Made by a program: the position numbers and the translations under genes. From positions 41,903 through 104,683 of the forward strand of contig DJSW01000026.1 of NCBI GenBank assembly GCA_002439085.1: a stretch of 62,781 nucleotides of DNA. The letters run 5' to 3'. Positions 17,076 through 26,074 of the stretch are shown here, in pieces (the stretch's first letter is position 1; each line of letters starts with the position of its first letter). The stretch is from Alphaproteobacteria bacterium UBA6324 (GTDB lineage Bacteria; Pseudomonadota; Alphaproteobacteria; CAAGCB01; CAG-977). The notes below the pieces were generated by a model. That model had not been told where the DNA came from, ran no database searches, and saw nothing but the letters and a program-made list of their open reading frames with translations.

Positions 17076-19913
17076 ATGGCCGAAAACACACCGAAAGTCA
17101 AACATTTAAAAGATTACAAAAAGCCCGATTACAAAATCGAATCCGTTCATCTGGATTTCGATCTGGACGAGGAAAACACGCAGGTCGCTTCGACCCTGAA
17201 AGTCAAAAGCGATTACGACGTTTCGACCGGCGAAGTCCGGCCGCTGCATCTGGACGGGGACGAGCTGACTTTGACGGGAATCGCCATTGACGGCCGCGCG
17301 TTGAAACCCGAAGAATACATCGTTGACGACAAAGGGTTGACGATTTTGAACCCGCCCGCGGAATTCGAACTGTCGATCGGCACGGAAATCCACCCCAAGG
17401 CCAACACGAAGCTGGAGGGGCTGTATGTGTCGAACGGGATGTTCTGCACCCAATGCGAACCCGAGGGTTTCCGCCGCATCACCTATTATCCCGACCACCC
17501 CGACGTGATGAGCGTTTTCACGACGACCCTGCGCGCGGACAAGGAAAAGTTGCCCTGCCTGCTGTCGAACGGCAATCTGATCAAAGAGGAAAAAATGGAC
17601 GACGGCCGCACGGCGGTGACGTGGAACGACCCGTTCCCCAAACCGTCCTACCTGTTCGCTTTGGTCGGCGGCGATCTGGATTACATCAACGACAAATTCG
17701 TCACGATGTCGGGGCGCGAGGTTACTTTGGGCGTCTATGCGAACAAAGGGCAGAAAGACAAGCTGGACTACACCATGGATTCGATCAAGCGGTCGATGGC
17801 GTGGGATGAAAAGGCGTTCGGCCGCGAATACGACCTCGACCTGTTCAATTTGGTCGCCGTGTCCGATTTCAATCAGGGCGCGATGGAAAACAAGGGGCTG
17901 AACATCTTTAACAGCGCGTATGTCATCGCCGACGCCCACACCGCGACCGACCACGATTACGCGGGGATCGAAGGCGTCGTCGGCCACGAATATTTCCACA
18001 ACTGGTCGGGCGACCGCGTGACCGTGCGCGATTGGTTCAACCTGTCGTTGAAAGAGGGCTTGACCGTTTACCGCGATCAGGAATTTTCGCGCGATATGCG
18101 TTCGCGTTCCGTGAACCGCATTGAAAACGTTTCGTCCCTGCGCGCCGGCCAGTTCGCCGAGGACGCGGGCCCCACCGCCCACGCCGTGCGTCCGGAATCG
18201 TATGTGGAAATCAACAACTTCTACACTTCGACGATTTACAACAAAGGCGCGGAAATCGTGCGTATGTACGAAAAAATGCTTGGCAAGGAAAAATTCCGCG
18301 AAGCCAACGACCTGCACTTTACGCGCAACGACGGAAAGGCCGTCACGATCGACGATTACGCCAAATGCATGGAGGACGTGTCCGGCATGGATTTGACGCA
18401 GTTCAAACGCTGGTATTCGCAGGCCGGAACGCCGTCCGTGTTCGCCGAAGGGGAATACGATGAAAAGGCGCAGACATATACCTTGAAACTGCGGCAGGCG
18501 ACGAAACCGACGCCGGGGCAGGACACCAAGCTGCCGTTCGTCATTCCGATGGAAATGGGGCTGCTGGGCGCGGACGGCAAGGATATGCCGTTGCAGCTGG
18601 CGGGCGAAAAGGAACCGCAGGGGACTTCGCGCGTGATGATTCTGGACAAGGATGAAGCGACCCTGACCTTTGTCAATGTCAAGGAAAAGCCCGTTTTGTC
18701 CGCAAACCGCGACTTTACCGCGCCGATCAATTTCCATATGGATTACACGGACGCGGAACGCGCGCACCTGATGGCGCACGATTCCGACCTGTTCAATCGG
18801 TGGGACGCGGCGCAGCAGTACGGCGTGAAAAAAATGCTGTCGATGGTCAAGGACATTCAGGACGGCAAGGAACCCGATGTTGACGACGGGTATTTGAACG
18901 CGCTGGGGTCGTACCTGAAAGACCCGTCGCTGGACAAGGCTTTCGTCGCCAAGGCGTTGGAACTGCCGAGCGAAAAATACATCGCCGACCAGATGGATGT
19001 TGTTGATGTTGACGCGATCGCCAAGGCGCGCAAAGCCGTTTCAAAGGCTTTTGTCGAACGGTTCGAGGGCGATCTGACCCGCGTTTACGACGCTTTGGAC
19101 GTTGAAAAGCCGTTCAAGCCCGTTGCCAAAGACGCCGGCGAACGCGCGTTGAAAAACACGGCTTTGGGGTATCTGGCTTCGACAAAAAAGCCGGAGCATA
19201 TCGCCCGCGTGACAAAACAGTACGAAAAAGCGAACAACATGACCGACCGTTTCGCCGCGATGAGCATCGCCGCCGGTTCCAAAGCGGGCAAGGAAGTCGT
19301 CGAAGACTTCTACAACCGTTTCAAGGACGAGGAGCTGGTCGTCAACAAATGGCTGGGCGTCGTCGCCGCCGAAAGTTTGGACGGGGCGAAAAAGGCCGTC
19401 GCGCACGAATCTTTCGCGATCACCAATCCGAACAAAGTGCGTTCCGTCATGCGCAAATTTTCGGCCAACCAGACGGCTTTCCACGCCAAGGACGGTTCCG
19501 GTTACGAATTCGTCGCCGACATGGCGGTCAAGCTGGACGGGCTGAACCCGCTGGTCGCCGCGGATACGGTCAAACCGCTGACCTCTTGGCGCAAATTCGA
19601 CCCCGAACGTCAGGGAATGATGAAAGCCGCTTTGGAAAAGGTTCTGGCCAAACCCGGCCTGTCCAAGAACGTTTACGAAGTCGTTTCCAAATCCTTGGAC
19701 GACACGGGCGCGAAAAAGACCCGTATTCTGGAAAACAAGGCGAAGCTGCAAAAACGCGCCAAAACGGACGCGTTTATGAAACGCGGGCCTGTCAAAACCT
19801 ACGCTTCCGGCGCGCGGGCGGGCAAAGAACCCGCTTACGCCCGCGGGGTGAGCGGCGCGCGCAAACCGGATGTCGCGACCGCGATCGCCGCGACGAAAAT
19901 CAAGGAACGCTGA
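17076..19913 (+). CDS. pepN: Second aminopeptidase N paralogue with basic C-terminal tail
   Basis: A 945-aa M1 aminopeptidase closely similar to the gene upstream; long stretches are identical (HEYFHNWSGDRVT, RDWFNLSLKEG). Zinc ligands His304, Glu305, His308 and the GAMEN motif are intact, so it should be active. It differs by a C-terminal tail of about 65 residues rich in Lys, Arg and Ala (GAKKTRILENKAKLQKRAK, KTYASGARAGKEPAYARG) that the first copy lacks. AGCGGAGG 5 nt before 17076 sets the start. It arose by tandem duplication; divergence in the outer regions suggests different substrates. The tail might bind nucleic acid, membrane or a partner; this is inference. Confidence 0.92.
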   Translation: MAENTPKVKHLKDYKKPDYKIESVHLDFDLDEENTQVASTLKVKSDYDVSTGEVRPLHLDGDELTLTGIAIDGRALKPEEYIVDDKGLTILNPPAEFELSIGTEIHPKANTKLEGLYVSNGMFCTQCEPEGFRRITYYPDHPDVMSVFTTTLRADKEKLPCLLSNGNLIKEEKMDDGRTAVTWNDPFPKPSYLFALVGGDLDYINDKFVTMSGREVTLGVYANKGQKDKLDYTMDSIKRSMAWDEKAFGREYDLDLFNLVAVSDFNQGAMENKGLNIFNSAYVIADAHTATDHDYAGIEGVVGHEYFHNWSGDRVTVRDWFNLSLKEGLTVYRDQEFSRDMRSRSVNRIENVSSLRAGQFAEDAGPTAHAVRPESYVEINNFYTSTIYNKGAEIVRMYEKMLGKEKFREANDLHFTRNDGKAVTIDDYAKCMEDVSGMDLTQFKRWYSQAGTPSVFAEGEYDEKAQTYTLKLRQATKPTPGQDTKLPFVIPMEMGLLGADGKDMPLQLAGEKEPQGTSRVMILDKDEATLTFVNVKEKPVLSANRDFTAPINFHMDYTDAERAHLMAHDSDLFNRWDAAQQYGVKKMLSMVKDIQDGKEPDVDDGYLNALGSYLKDPSLDKAFVAKALELPSEKYIADQMDVVDVDAIAKARKAVSKAFVERFEGDLTRVYDALDVEKPFKPVAKDAGERALKNTALGYLASTKKPEHIARVTKQYEKANNMTDRFAAMSIAAGSKAGKEVVEDFYNRFKDEELVVNKWLGVVAAESLDGAKKAVAHESFAITNPNKVRSVMRKFSANQTAFHAKDGSGYEFVADMAVKLDGLNPLVAADTVKPLTSWRKFDPERQGMMKAALEKVLAKPGLSKNVYEVVSKSLDDTGAKKTRILENKAKLQKRAKTDAFMKRGPVKTYASGARAGKEPAYARGVSGARKPDVATAIAATKIKER

Positions 19914-19931
19914 TTTTTTCATCCGTTCACG

Positions 19932-19970
19932 GCCGTCGGGGAAATGTTTTCTCCGGCGGCTTTATTATTT
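19932..19970 (+). terminator. Terminator after second pepN
   Basis: Stem GCCGTCGGGG/CTCCGGCGGC with G-U pairs (19932-19960) followed by TTTATTATTTT. Confidence 0.7.
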
Positions 19971-20036
19971 TGTGGGCAGGGCGGTGTTTTCTTGGTATAA
20001 AAGAGAAAGCGCAGACGTTTTTGAAAGGGCGTTTTA

Positions 20037-21149
20037 ATGAAATCGAAAAGTGTTGTCTTTCTGTCCGCTTTTGTTTTGTTTTTCGCGGTGTTCGGCATTG
20101 AAACCGGATCGGCGGCGAAAACGGAATCCGCGCACGACCGTCTGATGCGCATATCCCGCGAACGGCAAGGGATTAAAACGCCGGAACAAAAGGCCGCGGA
20201 ACAGCCGAAATCCATTTGGGACGACGATTCTTCGTCCAATCCGTACTTTAAATCCGACCGGAAAAAAGTGCGGACGGCGGCCGATTTGAAAAAGGAAAAG
20301 GCCGTTAGGGAACCCAAGCGTACGACATTCAAACGCCGCGTTTACACGGGGCCGTCAAAGGACGAAATCAACGAAGCGGCGTCCAAAAAGGCCGTCGAGA
20401 ATTTCAAGGCTTTTCTGGCCGACGACGAATACGATGCGCAGTTCGCGAACGCGTCCTATAACACGGCGGGGGATTCCCTGTCCGTCACCGGATTGAAAAT
20501 CGTTCCCGTCAAAACCGACGCGCGGGGGCGCAAAGTGCCGTATGTGATGACGGCGGCGGAAATCGTCGTGCGCGGAATGAATATCGGTGAATCGAACGGA
20601 ACGCCGATGGCCAAAAACGGCGAGCTGTCCGTGCGGAAAATGGAAATCCCCGTTTGGGACGAAAACGCCGTGAAAAAAGGTAAAATCGAAATCGCCAAAA
20701 TAACGGCTGCGGGCGATATCGCCGCCTTTTTGAAAGAGCGCAAGGGCAAGCTGGAAAAGCTGGAAATCACGAAATTGCGGTCTGAAACGATCATCAATGA
20801 AGCGATCTTGAACAATATCGTGCGGTCGAAAGTTTTCGCGGCGGACACGCTGGCGTTTGAAAAGCCGGAGCTGGGTCAGGAAACGGCGGAGGGATTGAAA
20901 CGTCAGGAATTGACAGGCTTCCGTTTCGATTCGGCGCAAATCGACGGGCGGAATATGCCGAATGTCGCGGCGGTTCAAGCGGCGATGACATCGTATTCCG
21001 CGCGCGTTTTGAACACCGATCTGGTGTTGGGCGCCCGATTGGAATCGCAAAAGGAAAAGCCGCAGATCAATCTGGAACAGCTGAAAAAGAACGTCGCCGA
21101 AAACAAAGCCGCGATCGCCGCGGCCGAAGCCGAAATGAAATCCAACTGA
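20037..21149 (+). CDS. Exported protein of unknown function, first gene of T4CP operon
   Basis: A 370-aa protein with a signal peptide (MKSKSVVFLSAFVLFFAVFG, probably cleaved after ...GSAA near 27). Residues 30-110 are charged and probably disordered (SIWDDDSSSNPYFKSDRKK). Residues 110-330 look like a folded domain with alternating strands (GDSLSVTGLKIVPV, AAEIVVRGMNIG, KIEIAKITAAGDIAAF). The end (NLEQLKKNVAENKAAIAAAE) is a short coiled coil. No family recognised. AAAGGGCG precedes the ATG. Nineteen nt separate it from the pentapeptide gene, and the coupling protein follows, so it may be a periplasmic or cell-envelope partner of a secretion complex. Confidence 0.75.
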   Translation: MKSKSVVFLSAFVLFFAVFGIETGSAAKTESAHDRLMRISRERQGIKTPEQKAAEQPKSIWDDDSSSNPYFKSDRKKVRTAADLKKEKAVREPKRTTFKRRVYTGPSKDEINEAASKKAVENFKAFLADDEYDAQFANASYNTAGDSLSVTGLKIVPVKTDARGRKVPYVMTAAEIVVRGMNIGESNGTPMAKNGELSVRKMEIPVWDENAVKKGKIEIAKITAAGDIAAFLKERKGKLEKLEITKLRSETIINEAILNNIVRSKVFAADTLAFEKPELGQETAEGLKRQELTGFRFDSAQIDGRNMPNVAAVQAAMTSYSARVLNTDLVLGARLESQKEKPQINLEQLKKNVAENKAAIAAAEAEMKSN

Positions 21150-21168
21150 CACCGGCGGAACGGCGCGC

Positions 21169-22515
21169 ATGACGGAAACGACGCAAAACGGAACGGAGCA
21201 ACAGGGCGTATATAGCGCCTTGACCAAACGTCCCGCGCCCAAAACCGCGGACACGTCGGATTCCAATATTTCCTATGTCGCGGGCGTGCGGATCGTTGAC
21301 GAGTTGCAGGAACGCAAAGACCGTTTCAACGGGTGGATGAAAGACGACAACGCTTTGCTGGTCGTCCGGTCGTTGGAACAAGGGGAATACGCCAAATTCG
21401 CGGGTGCAGACCTGCGCGATGTCGATTTTTCCGGCGCGAATCTGAACGCCGTCAATTTCCAAAACGCCGATTTGCGCAACGCCAATCTGGCCGGCGTCGA
21501 TTTGCGCGGCGCGGATCTGCGCGGTGCGGATTTGCGCGGCGTTAATCTGGAGGAAGCCGATCTGACCGGCGCCGATCTGGACGGCGCGCTGCTGGACGGG
21601 GCGTATTTGAAAAACGCCAAAATCGCGGGCGCGAAACTGGCCAAGCAGGCGTTGAACGAGCTGGAAAAAATGCAGCAGATGCAGCGCGACGCCGAAGAGG
21701 GCAAGTTGGATCTGCGCAAAGCGAACCTGAAATACCTTGACCTGCGGCGGCTGGATCTGCGCGGCGTGGATTTGACGGGCGTCGATCTGTCCGGTGTCAA
21801 TTTGGTCGGCGTGAATTTGACGGGCGTGAAAATCGACCCGATGTATTTGGACGGCACTTACGCGTTCAAACAGGCCGCGGGGCGCAAGGTCGAAATCAAA
21901 AAAGGCAACATCGCGGGGCTTGATCTGGCTTCGGCCAACCGGATGCAGATGAAGGCCAATCTGACCGAATTGGAGATTTTGCGCAAAAAACGCGCCGCGA
22001 ATCAAGAGGCGGAGCAGGCGCGCGTGGATGAAATTAACCGCGCGGCGGAACGGTTGAAACACGAAACGGACACTCCGTCGGCCGCGGTTGAAACGCCGCA
22101 ATCCGCGCCGGAAAAACAGCCTGCGCCGCAAGCGGATGAAACCGTGAAACCGGATGACGGACTGTCGGCTGAGCTGGCGTTTTTGCGCGACCGCCGATTG
22201 AATCAGGCTTCGCCCGACGAATTGAAAGCGCGTTTGCGCGATGTCGTTTTGGAAAAACGGCCGGAATTGAAAAGCGGCGCCAAAACGCTGGTGACGCGCC
22301 GTCCCCGCCGCAAAGAGGAACTGCCCCCCAGCAAATACGATTTCCCGATCCTGTATCCGGTTGACGAGGACGAACGCAAAACGGCGCAAGAGGCCGCGCA
22401 GGGCGATGTCGCCAAGGTTGCGCGGCAGGTGACGCAATGCGTGACGAATGTGATTAAAAAGGTCATTCCCGTCCGCCGCGCGCGCGTGAAACGCCAACGC
22501 CAAAGGGGAGGGTAG
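21169..22515 (+). CDS. Pentapeptide-repeat protein
   Basis: A 448-aa cytosolic-looking protein with two blocks of A(D/N)LxG pentapeptides, residues about 76-157 and 178-226. Between them lies a helical insert of about 20 residues (LAKQALNELEKMQQMQRDAE). Each block should form a right-handed quadrilateral beta-helix. Residues 245-330 are helical and charged, then Pro/Ala-rich; the C-terminus is very basic (VIPVRRARVKRQRQRGG). No signal peptide is present. It ends 2 nt before the VirD4-type gene, so the two are coupled. It could be an adaptor for the coupling protein or a substrate of it; the basic tail would suit recruitment. Confidence 0.88.
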   Translation: MTETTQNGTEQQGVYSALTKRPAPKTADTSDSNISYVAGVRIVDELQERKDRFNGWMKDDNALLVVRSLEQGEYAKFAGADLRDVDFSGANLNAVNFQNADLRNANLAGVDLRGADLRGADLRGVNLEEADLTGADLDGALLDGAYLKNAKIAGAKLAKQALNELEKMQQMQRDAEEGKLDLRKANLKYLDLRRLDLRGVDLTGVDLSGVNLVGVNLTGVKIDPMYLDGTYAFKQAAGRKVEIKKGNIAGLDLASANRMQMKANLTELEILRKKRAANQEAEQARVDEINRAAERLKHETDTPSAAVETPQSAPEKQPAPQADETVKPDDGLSAELAFLRDRRLNQASPDELKARLRDVVLEKRPELKSGAKTLVTRRPRRKEELPPSKYDFPILYPVDEDERKTAQEAAQGDVAKVARQVTQCVTNVIKKVIPVRRARVKRQRQRGG

Positions 22516-22517
22516 CC

Positions 22518-24770
22518 ATGGCCAGATTGTCCATGCTTCCGTCCCGTAAAAACGGGAACTTCGCCGAATATTACAGGGCGTTGGACTGGGTTTTGCTGGG
22601 ATTTTTATATTCCGCGATCGCCGCTTTCCTGATTTCTTTCGTCGCCTATCCGTTGGGACATATGGTGTCCCAAAGTTTTTCGGCGCAATCGTGGGAAAAC
22701 GTCAAAAAATACTACGCCTATCTGAAACAGCATCCGTTTTATTATTTTTCCAGTTATTTCCGCTGGGCGGTCGCGTTTTCCAAAGACCCGTTTCAGAATT
22801 TCGCGATCTGGATCCCCGCCATGCCGGCGTTCGTCATGATCACGGGATGTTTGATCACGCTGTTTACCAACCCGTACTATTTCGTCCAGCTGGATCAGGG
22901 CGACGGCCGTCTGGCCGACGAACGCGATGTCAAGCGCATGGGGCTGTGGGACGGAATCTCTTTCGTTTTGGGACTGTGGAATGAGCGCCGTTTGCTGCGG
23001 ATGAACAATTATATGTCAACGTTGGTCGTCGGCGCGCCCGAAAGCGGCAAATCGGCCGGCGTCGTCGTGCCCAGCATTTTGGCCAACGACGACAAATGCC
23101 TGATCGTCAACGATATGAAAGGCGAGCTGTTCGAGCTGACCGGCGGACACCGCGCGGCTTTGGGACCTGTTTTCCGCATCAATTTCTTCGGCATCGACAA
23201 ACCGGATCAGGGCGTGTTCTGGCCGACGTGGAACCCGTTGAGCGACATGGATCTGCCTCCGCCGTCGCCGGGGCGGCAAGGGTACATCGGCGGGCTGGCC
23301 TATTTCCTGTTGGGCGACGGGCCGACGGGCACCGACCCGTATTGGGTCAAATCCGGCCGCGCGGTGCTGGAGGGATTCATCAACTTCATTTGCGACAAAT
23401 GCGAACAGGCGCGCGCGAACGACTATTTCCTGCAGCGTTTTTACGAAGACGCGATGGACGAAGAGGATTTCGATGTTTTGGAAACATACTATGACGCGAT
23501 GGAAAAATCCGTCGCCGTCAAACAGGCGTTGAACAACGTTCGCAAACGCACGATGACGTTCAAAAACTACCTGCCGATCGGCAAATGGGACCCCGTGCCC
23601 GAAGCGTGGATCGGGCGGCAGGCCAGCTTTCCGCTGCTGATGGACTATATCACCAAACAACAGCTGGACGTGTCCGATGAATTGCGCGCCCGACGCGACG
23701 CGGGCGATCCGGTCGCCTTTAAAACGGACATCTGGGCGAAAATCCTGTCCGATATCGTCGAGGAAACGAAATATTTCGGCTACAACCGCCGCGCTTTGGT
23801 CGAAATCAGCCAGATTCTGGCGTTGCCGAAAACGCAGCGGTCTTCGGTGCTGTCGATGGCTTTGTCCGGTTTGGCGCCGTTTAAAAACGCGGCGATCCGT
23901 ATGCGCATGGCGTCCAGCGATTTCGGCAGCGTTCAAATGCGCGGCATCAAAAACGCGGTCACGGGGAAATGGGAACCCGTCACGTTTTATCTGGGATGCC
24001 CGATCGACGGCATGACCAACGCCGTCATGACGATGTTCATCAATATGTACGCCGGAACGCTGACAATTTTCGACGTGTCCGAAGGGCCTTGCGGGCCTTA
24101 TCCCGTTTTGTACCTGCTGGACGAATATCAAAGCATGTCTGATTTCCATGTGGCCGACGCGATCGGCACGGGTATGGCGAAACACTACGCGTTTTTGCTG
24201 ACGTGTCAGGATCTGTCCCAGCTGTCGGGGCGTTACGGCGGCGAATTGGAAACGATCATCGGCAACACGGGGGCGAAGATTTTTATGCGGTGCAACAGCC
24301 GCGAAACGGCGGGGCGGTTGAATTCGCTGATTGAAAAACGCACCGTCGTCACGTCGGGTTCCAGCCGCGCCGAGGGCATCGGGTCGGGAACGACGCCGTT
24401 TTCCGACAAGTTCGTTTTTTACGGAACAATGGCGGGCGATGTCGTTTCGGACACGTTCATTATGAATATGCCATTCGGGATGCAGTACGCTTTGATCCAA
24501 AAACACCACAACCGCCCGATCAAGCTGACAACGCCGCTTTATTTCAAAAACCGCGATATGGTGAAGAAAACGAAGCTGCCCCCGCCGCCGCCTTTGCCGG
24601 CGAACATATACAACCAGCGGCACGAAGAGGACAAACTGCCCCCGCCGGAGGATATGTCCGTCGAACCCGCCTATATGCAGGCGTGCAAGCTGGCCGATTT
24701 GGAAAACGATATTGACGGGGCGGAAGAACCGGACGGCGACGCCGCCGCTGAAAACGCGGACGAAGAATAA
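22518..24770 (+). CDS. VirD4/TraG-family type IV coupling protein
   Basis: A 750-aa membrane ATPase of the T4SS coupling family, which brings substrates to a type IV secretion channel. Two N-terminal membrane spans (about 24-45 and 94-117) are followed by Walker A GAPESGKS (172-179) and the family motif NDMKGELFELTGGHRA. A Walker B lies in VLYLLDEYQSM, with LLTCQDLSQLSGRYG and the arginine-containing RCNSRETA motif after it. The C-terminus is Pro-rich then acidic (PPPPPLPA; AEEPDGDAAAENADEE), as in many coupling proteins that bind effectors. No virB genes, relaxase or oriT are in the window, so the channel is elsewhere or lost. It closes a three-gene operon. Confidence 0.92.
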   Translation: MARLSMLPSRKNGNFAEYYRALDWVLLGFLYSAIAAFLISFVAYPLGHMVSQSFSAQSWENVKKYYAYLKQHPFYYFSSYFRWAVAFSKDPFQNFAIWIPAMPAFVMITGCLITLFTNPYYFVQLDQGDGRLADERDVKRMGLWDGISFVLGLWNERRLLRMNNYMSTLVVGAPESGKSAGVVVPSILANDDKCLIVNDMKGELFELTGGHRAALGPVFRINFFGIDKPDQGVFWPTWNPLSDMDLPPPSPGRQGYIGGLAYFLLGDGPTGTDPYWVKSGRAVLEGFINFICDKCEQARANDYFLQRFYEDAMDEEDFDVLETYYDAMEKSVAVKQALNNVRKRTMTFKNYLPIGKWDPVPEAWIGRQASFPLLMDYITKQQLDVSDELRARRDAGDPVAFKTDIWAKILSDIVEETKYFGYNRRALVEISQILALPKTQRSSVLSMALSGLAPFKNAAIRMRMASSDFGSVQMRGIKNAVTGKWEPVTFYLGCPIDGMTNAVMTMFINMYAGTLTIFDVSEGPCGPYPVLYLLDEYQSMSDFHVADAIGTGMAKHYAFLLTCQDLSQLSGRYGGELETIIGNTGAKIFMRCNSRETAGRLNSLIEKRTVVTSGSSRAEGIGSGTTPFSDKFVFYGTMAGDVVSDTFIMNMPFGMQYALIQKHHNRPIKLTTPLYFKNRDMVKKTKLPPPPPLPANIYNQRHEEDKLPPPEDMSVEPAYMQACKLADLENDIDGAEEPDGDAAAENADEE

Positions 24771-24853
24771 TCTTTGCCCTATCCTTTTTTATATCTGTTC
24801 AAAAGAATGAAACAATGGTATAAAAAGGCGTAATTTTTTAAGGAGGATTTTTT

Positions 24854-26023
24854 ATGAAAGCGGTTGAAATCAAGAAAGGCGTTTACTGGGTCGGTGTCAA
24901 AGATTGGAATTTGCGCGAATTTCACGGTTACACGACATCGCGCGGATCGACATACAACGCCTATTTGATCGTTGACGACAAAATCACGCTGATCGACGGG
25001 GTGAAGGAACCGTTCACGGATCAGATGATGCAGCGTATTGCGTCCGTCGTCGATCCGGAAAAAATCGACGTCGTCGTTTGCAACCACGTTGAAATGGATC
25101 ATTCCGGCGCTTTGCCCGCCGTTATGGCCAAAGCGAAAAACGCGACGCTGTACTGTCCGCCGGCCGGCGAACGCGGATTGAGCGCGCATTACGACACGAC
25201 GGGCTGGAAAATTCAAACCGTCAAAACGAACGACACGCTGAACATCGGAAAGCACACGTTGACGTTCGTGCAGATGCCGATGGTGCATTGGCCGGATTCC
25301 ATGATGACATACGTCGCGGATGAAAAGCTGCTGTTCCCGAACGACGGGTTCGGCCAGCATTACGCGTCCGACGAATTGTTTGACGACGACAACCTTGATA
25401 TCGTTTTGGACGAAGCGAAGAAATACTACGGCAACATCGTGTGGCCCTATGGCGCGCAGGTGCAAAAGGTTTTGGAAATCGCGGCGACGCTGGACATCGA
25501 CATGATCGCGCCCAGCCACGGCGTCATTTGGCGCAAACATATTCCGGAAATCGTCGAAAAATACAAACTGTGGTCGTCCTATGGCAACGTTGCGGACAAA
25601 GCCGTCGTCGTGTACGATTCCATGTGGGGATCGACGGAGAAAATGGCGCGCGAAGTCGCTGCCGCGTGGCAGGAAAAGGGATTGCGCGTCACGATGGTTT
25701 CGTTGAAACACTCCAATGTTTCCGACGCGATCAACGCCATTGTCGAAGCCAAATACGTCGCATTGGGATCGCCGACGCTGAACACGGGAATTTTGCCGAC
25801 AATGGGGGCTTTTCTGACGTATTTGCGCGGATTGGCGCCGAAAAACAAAACCGGATTCTGCTTCGGTTCCTACGGGTGGAAAAAGGATTGCCAGCAGGAA
25901 ATGCAGGACGTTCTGGCCAAATTGGGGTGGAATTTGCCCCAACCGATCGCGACGTTGAACTGGCGTCCGACCATTGAGGGGTTGAAATCCGTGCGCGACG
26001 CCGCGTCCGCCGTTGTCGAATAA
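24854..26023 (+). CDS. Flavodiiron protein, class A (O2/NO reductase)
   Basis: Cytosolic FprA-type enzyme of 389 aa that reduces O2 to water or NO to N2O, protecting anaerobes. The metallo-beta-lactamase-like part holds all diiron ligands: His78-x-Glu80-x-Asp82-His83 (NHVEMDHSG), His145, Asp164 and His222. The flavodoxin part starts near residue 247 with the FMN loop YDSMWGSTEK. No rubredoxin domain is fused, so an external electron donor is needed. AAGGAGGA precedes the ATG. It is monocistronic, ending at a strong terminator. Its presence argues for a strictly or mainly anaerobic lifestyle. Confidence 0.94.
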   Translation: MKAVEIKKGVYWVGVKDWNLREFHGYTTSRGSTYNAYLIVDDKITLIDGVKEPFTDQMMQRIASVVDPEKIDVVVCNHVEMDHSGALPAVMAKAKNATLYCPPAGERGLSAHYDTTGWKIQTVKTNDTLNIGKHTLTFVQMPMVHWPDSMMTYVADEKLLFPNDGFGQHYASDELFDDDNLDIVLDEAKKYYGNIVWPYGAQVQKVLEIAATLDIDMIAPSHGVIWRKHIPEIVEKYKLWSSYGNVADKAVVVYDSMWGSTEKMAREVAAAWQEKGLRVTMVSLKHSNVSDAINAIVEAKYVALGSPTLNTGILPTMGAFLTYLRGLAPKNKTGFCFGSYGWKKDCQQEMQDVLAKLGWNLPQPIATLNWRPTIEGLKSVRDAASAVVE

Positions 26024-26024
26024 T

Positions 26025-26051
26025 AAAAAAAGCCCCGAAAGGGGCTTTTTT
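26025..26051. terminator. Bidirectional terminator
   Basis: AGCCCC-GAAA-GGGGCT flanked by an A-run and a T-run (26031-26046 is the stem-loop). It serves the flavodiiron gene from the left and the convergent Lon-like gene from the right. Confidence 0.9.
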
Positions 26052-26074
26052 CATATTCATATTGCGCCGGAATA

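Noticed and set aside
20037..24770. Integrated conjugative element
   Set aside because: No integrase, relaxase, tra genes or flanking repeats are seen, and the neighbours are ordinary chromosomal genes.
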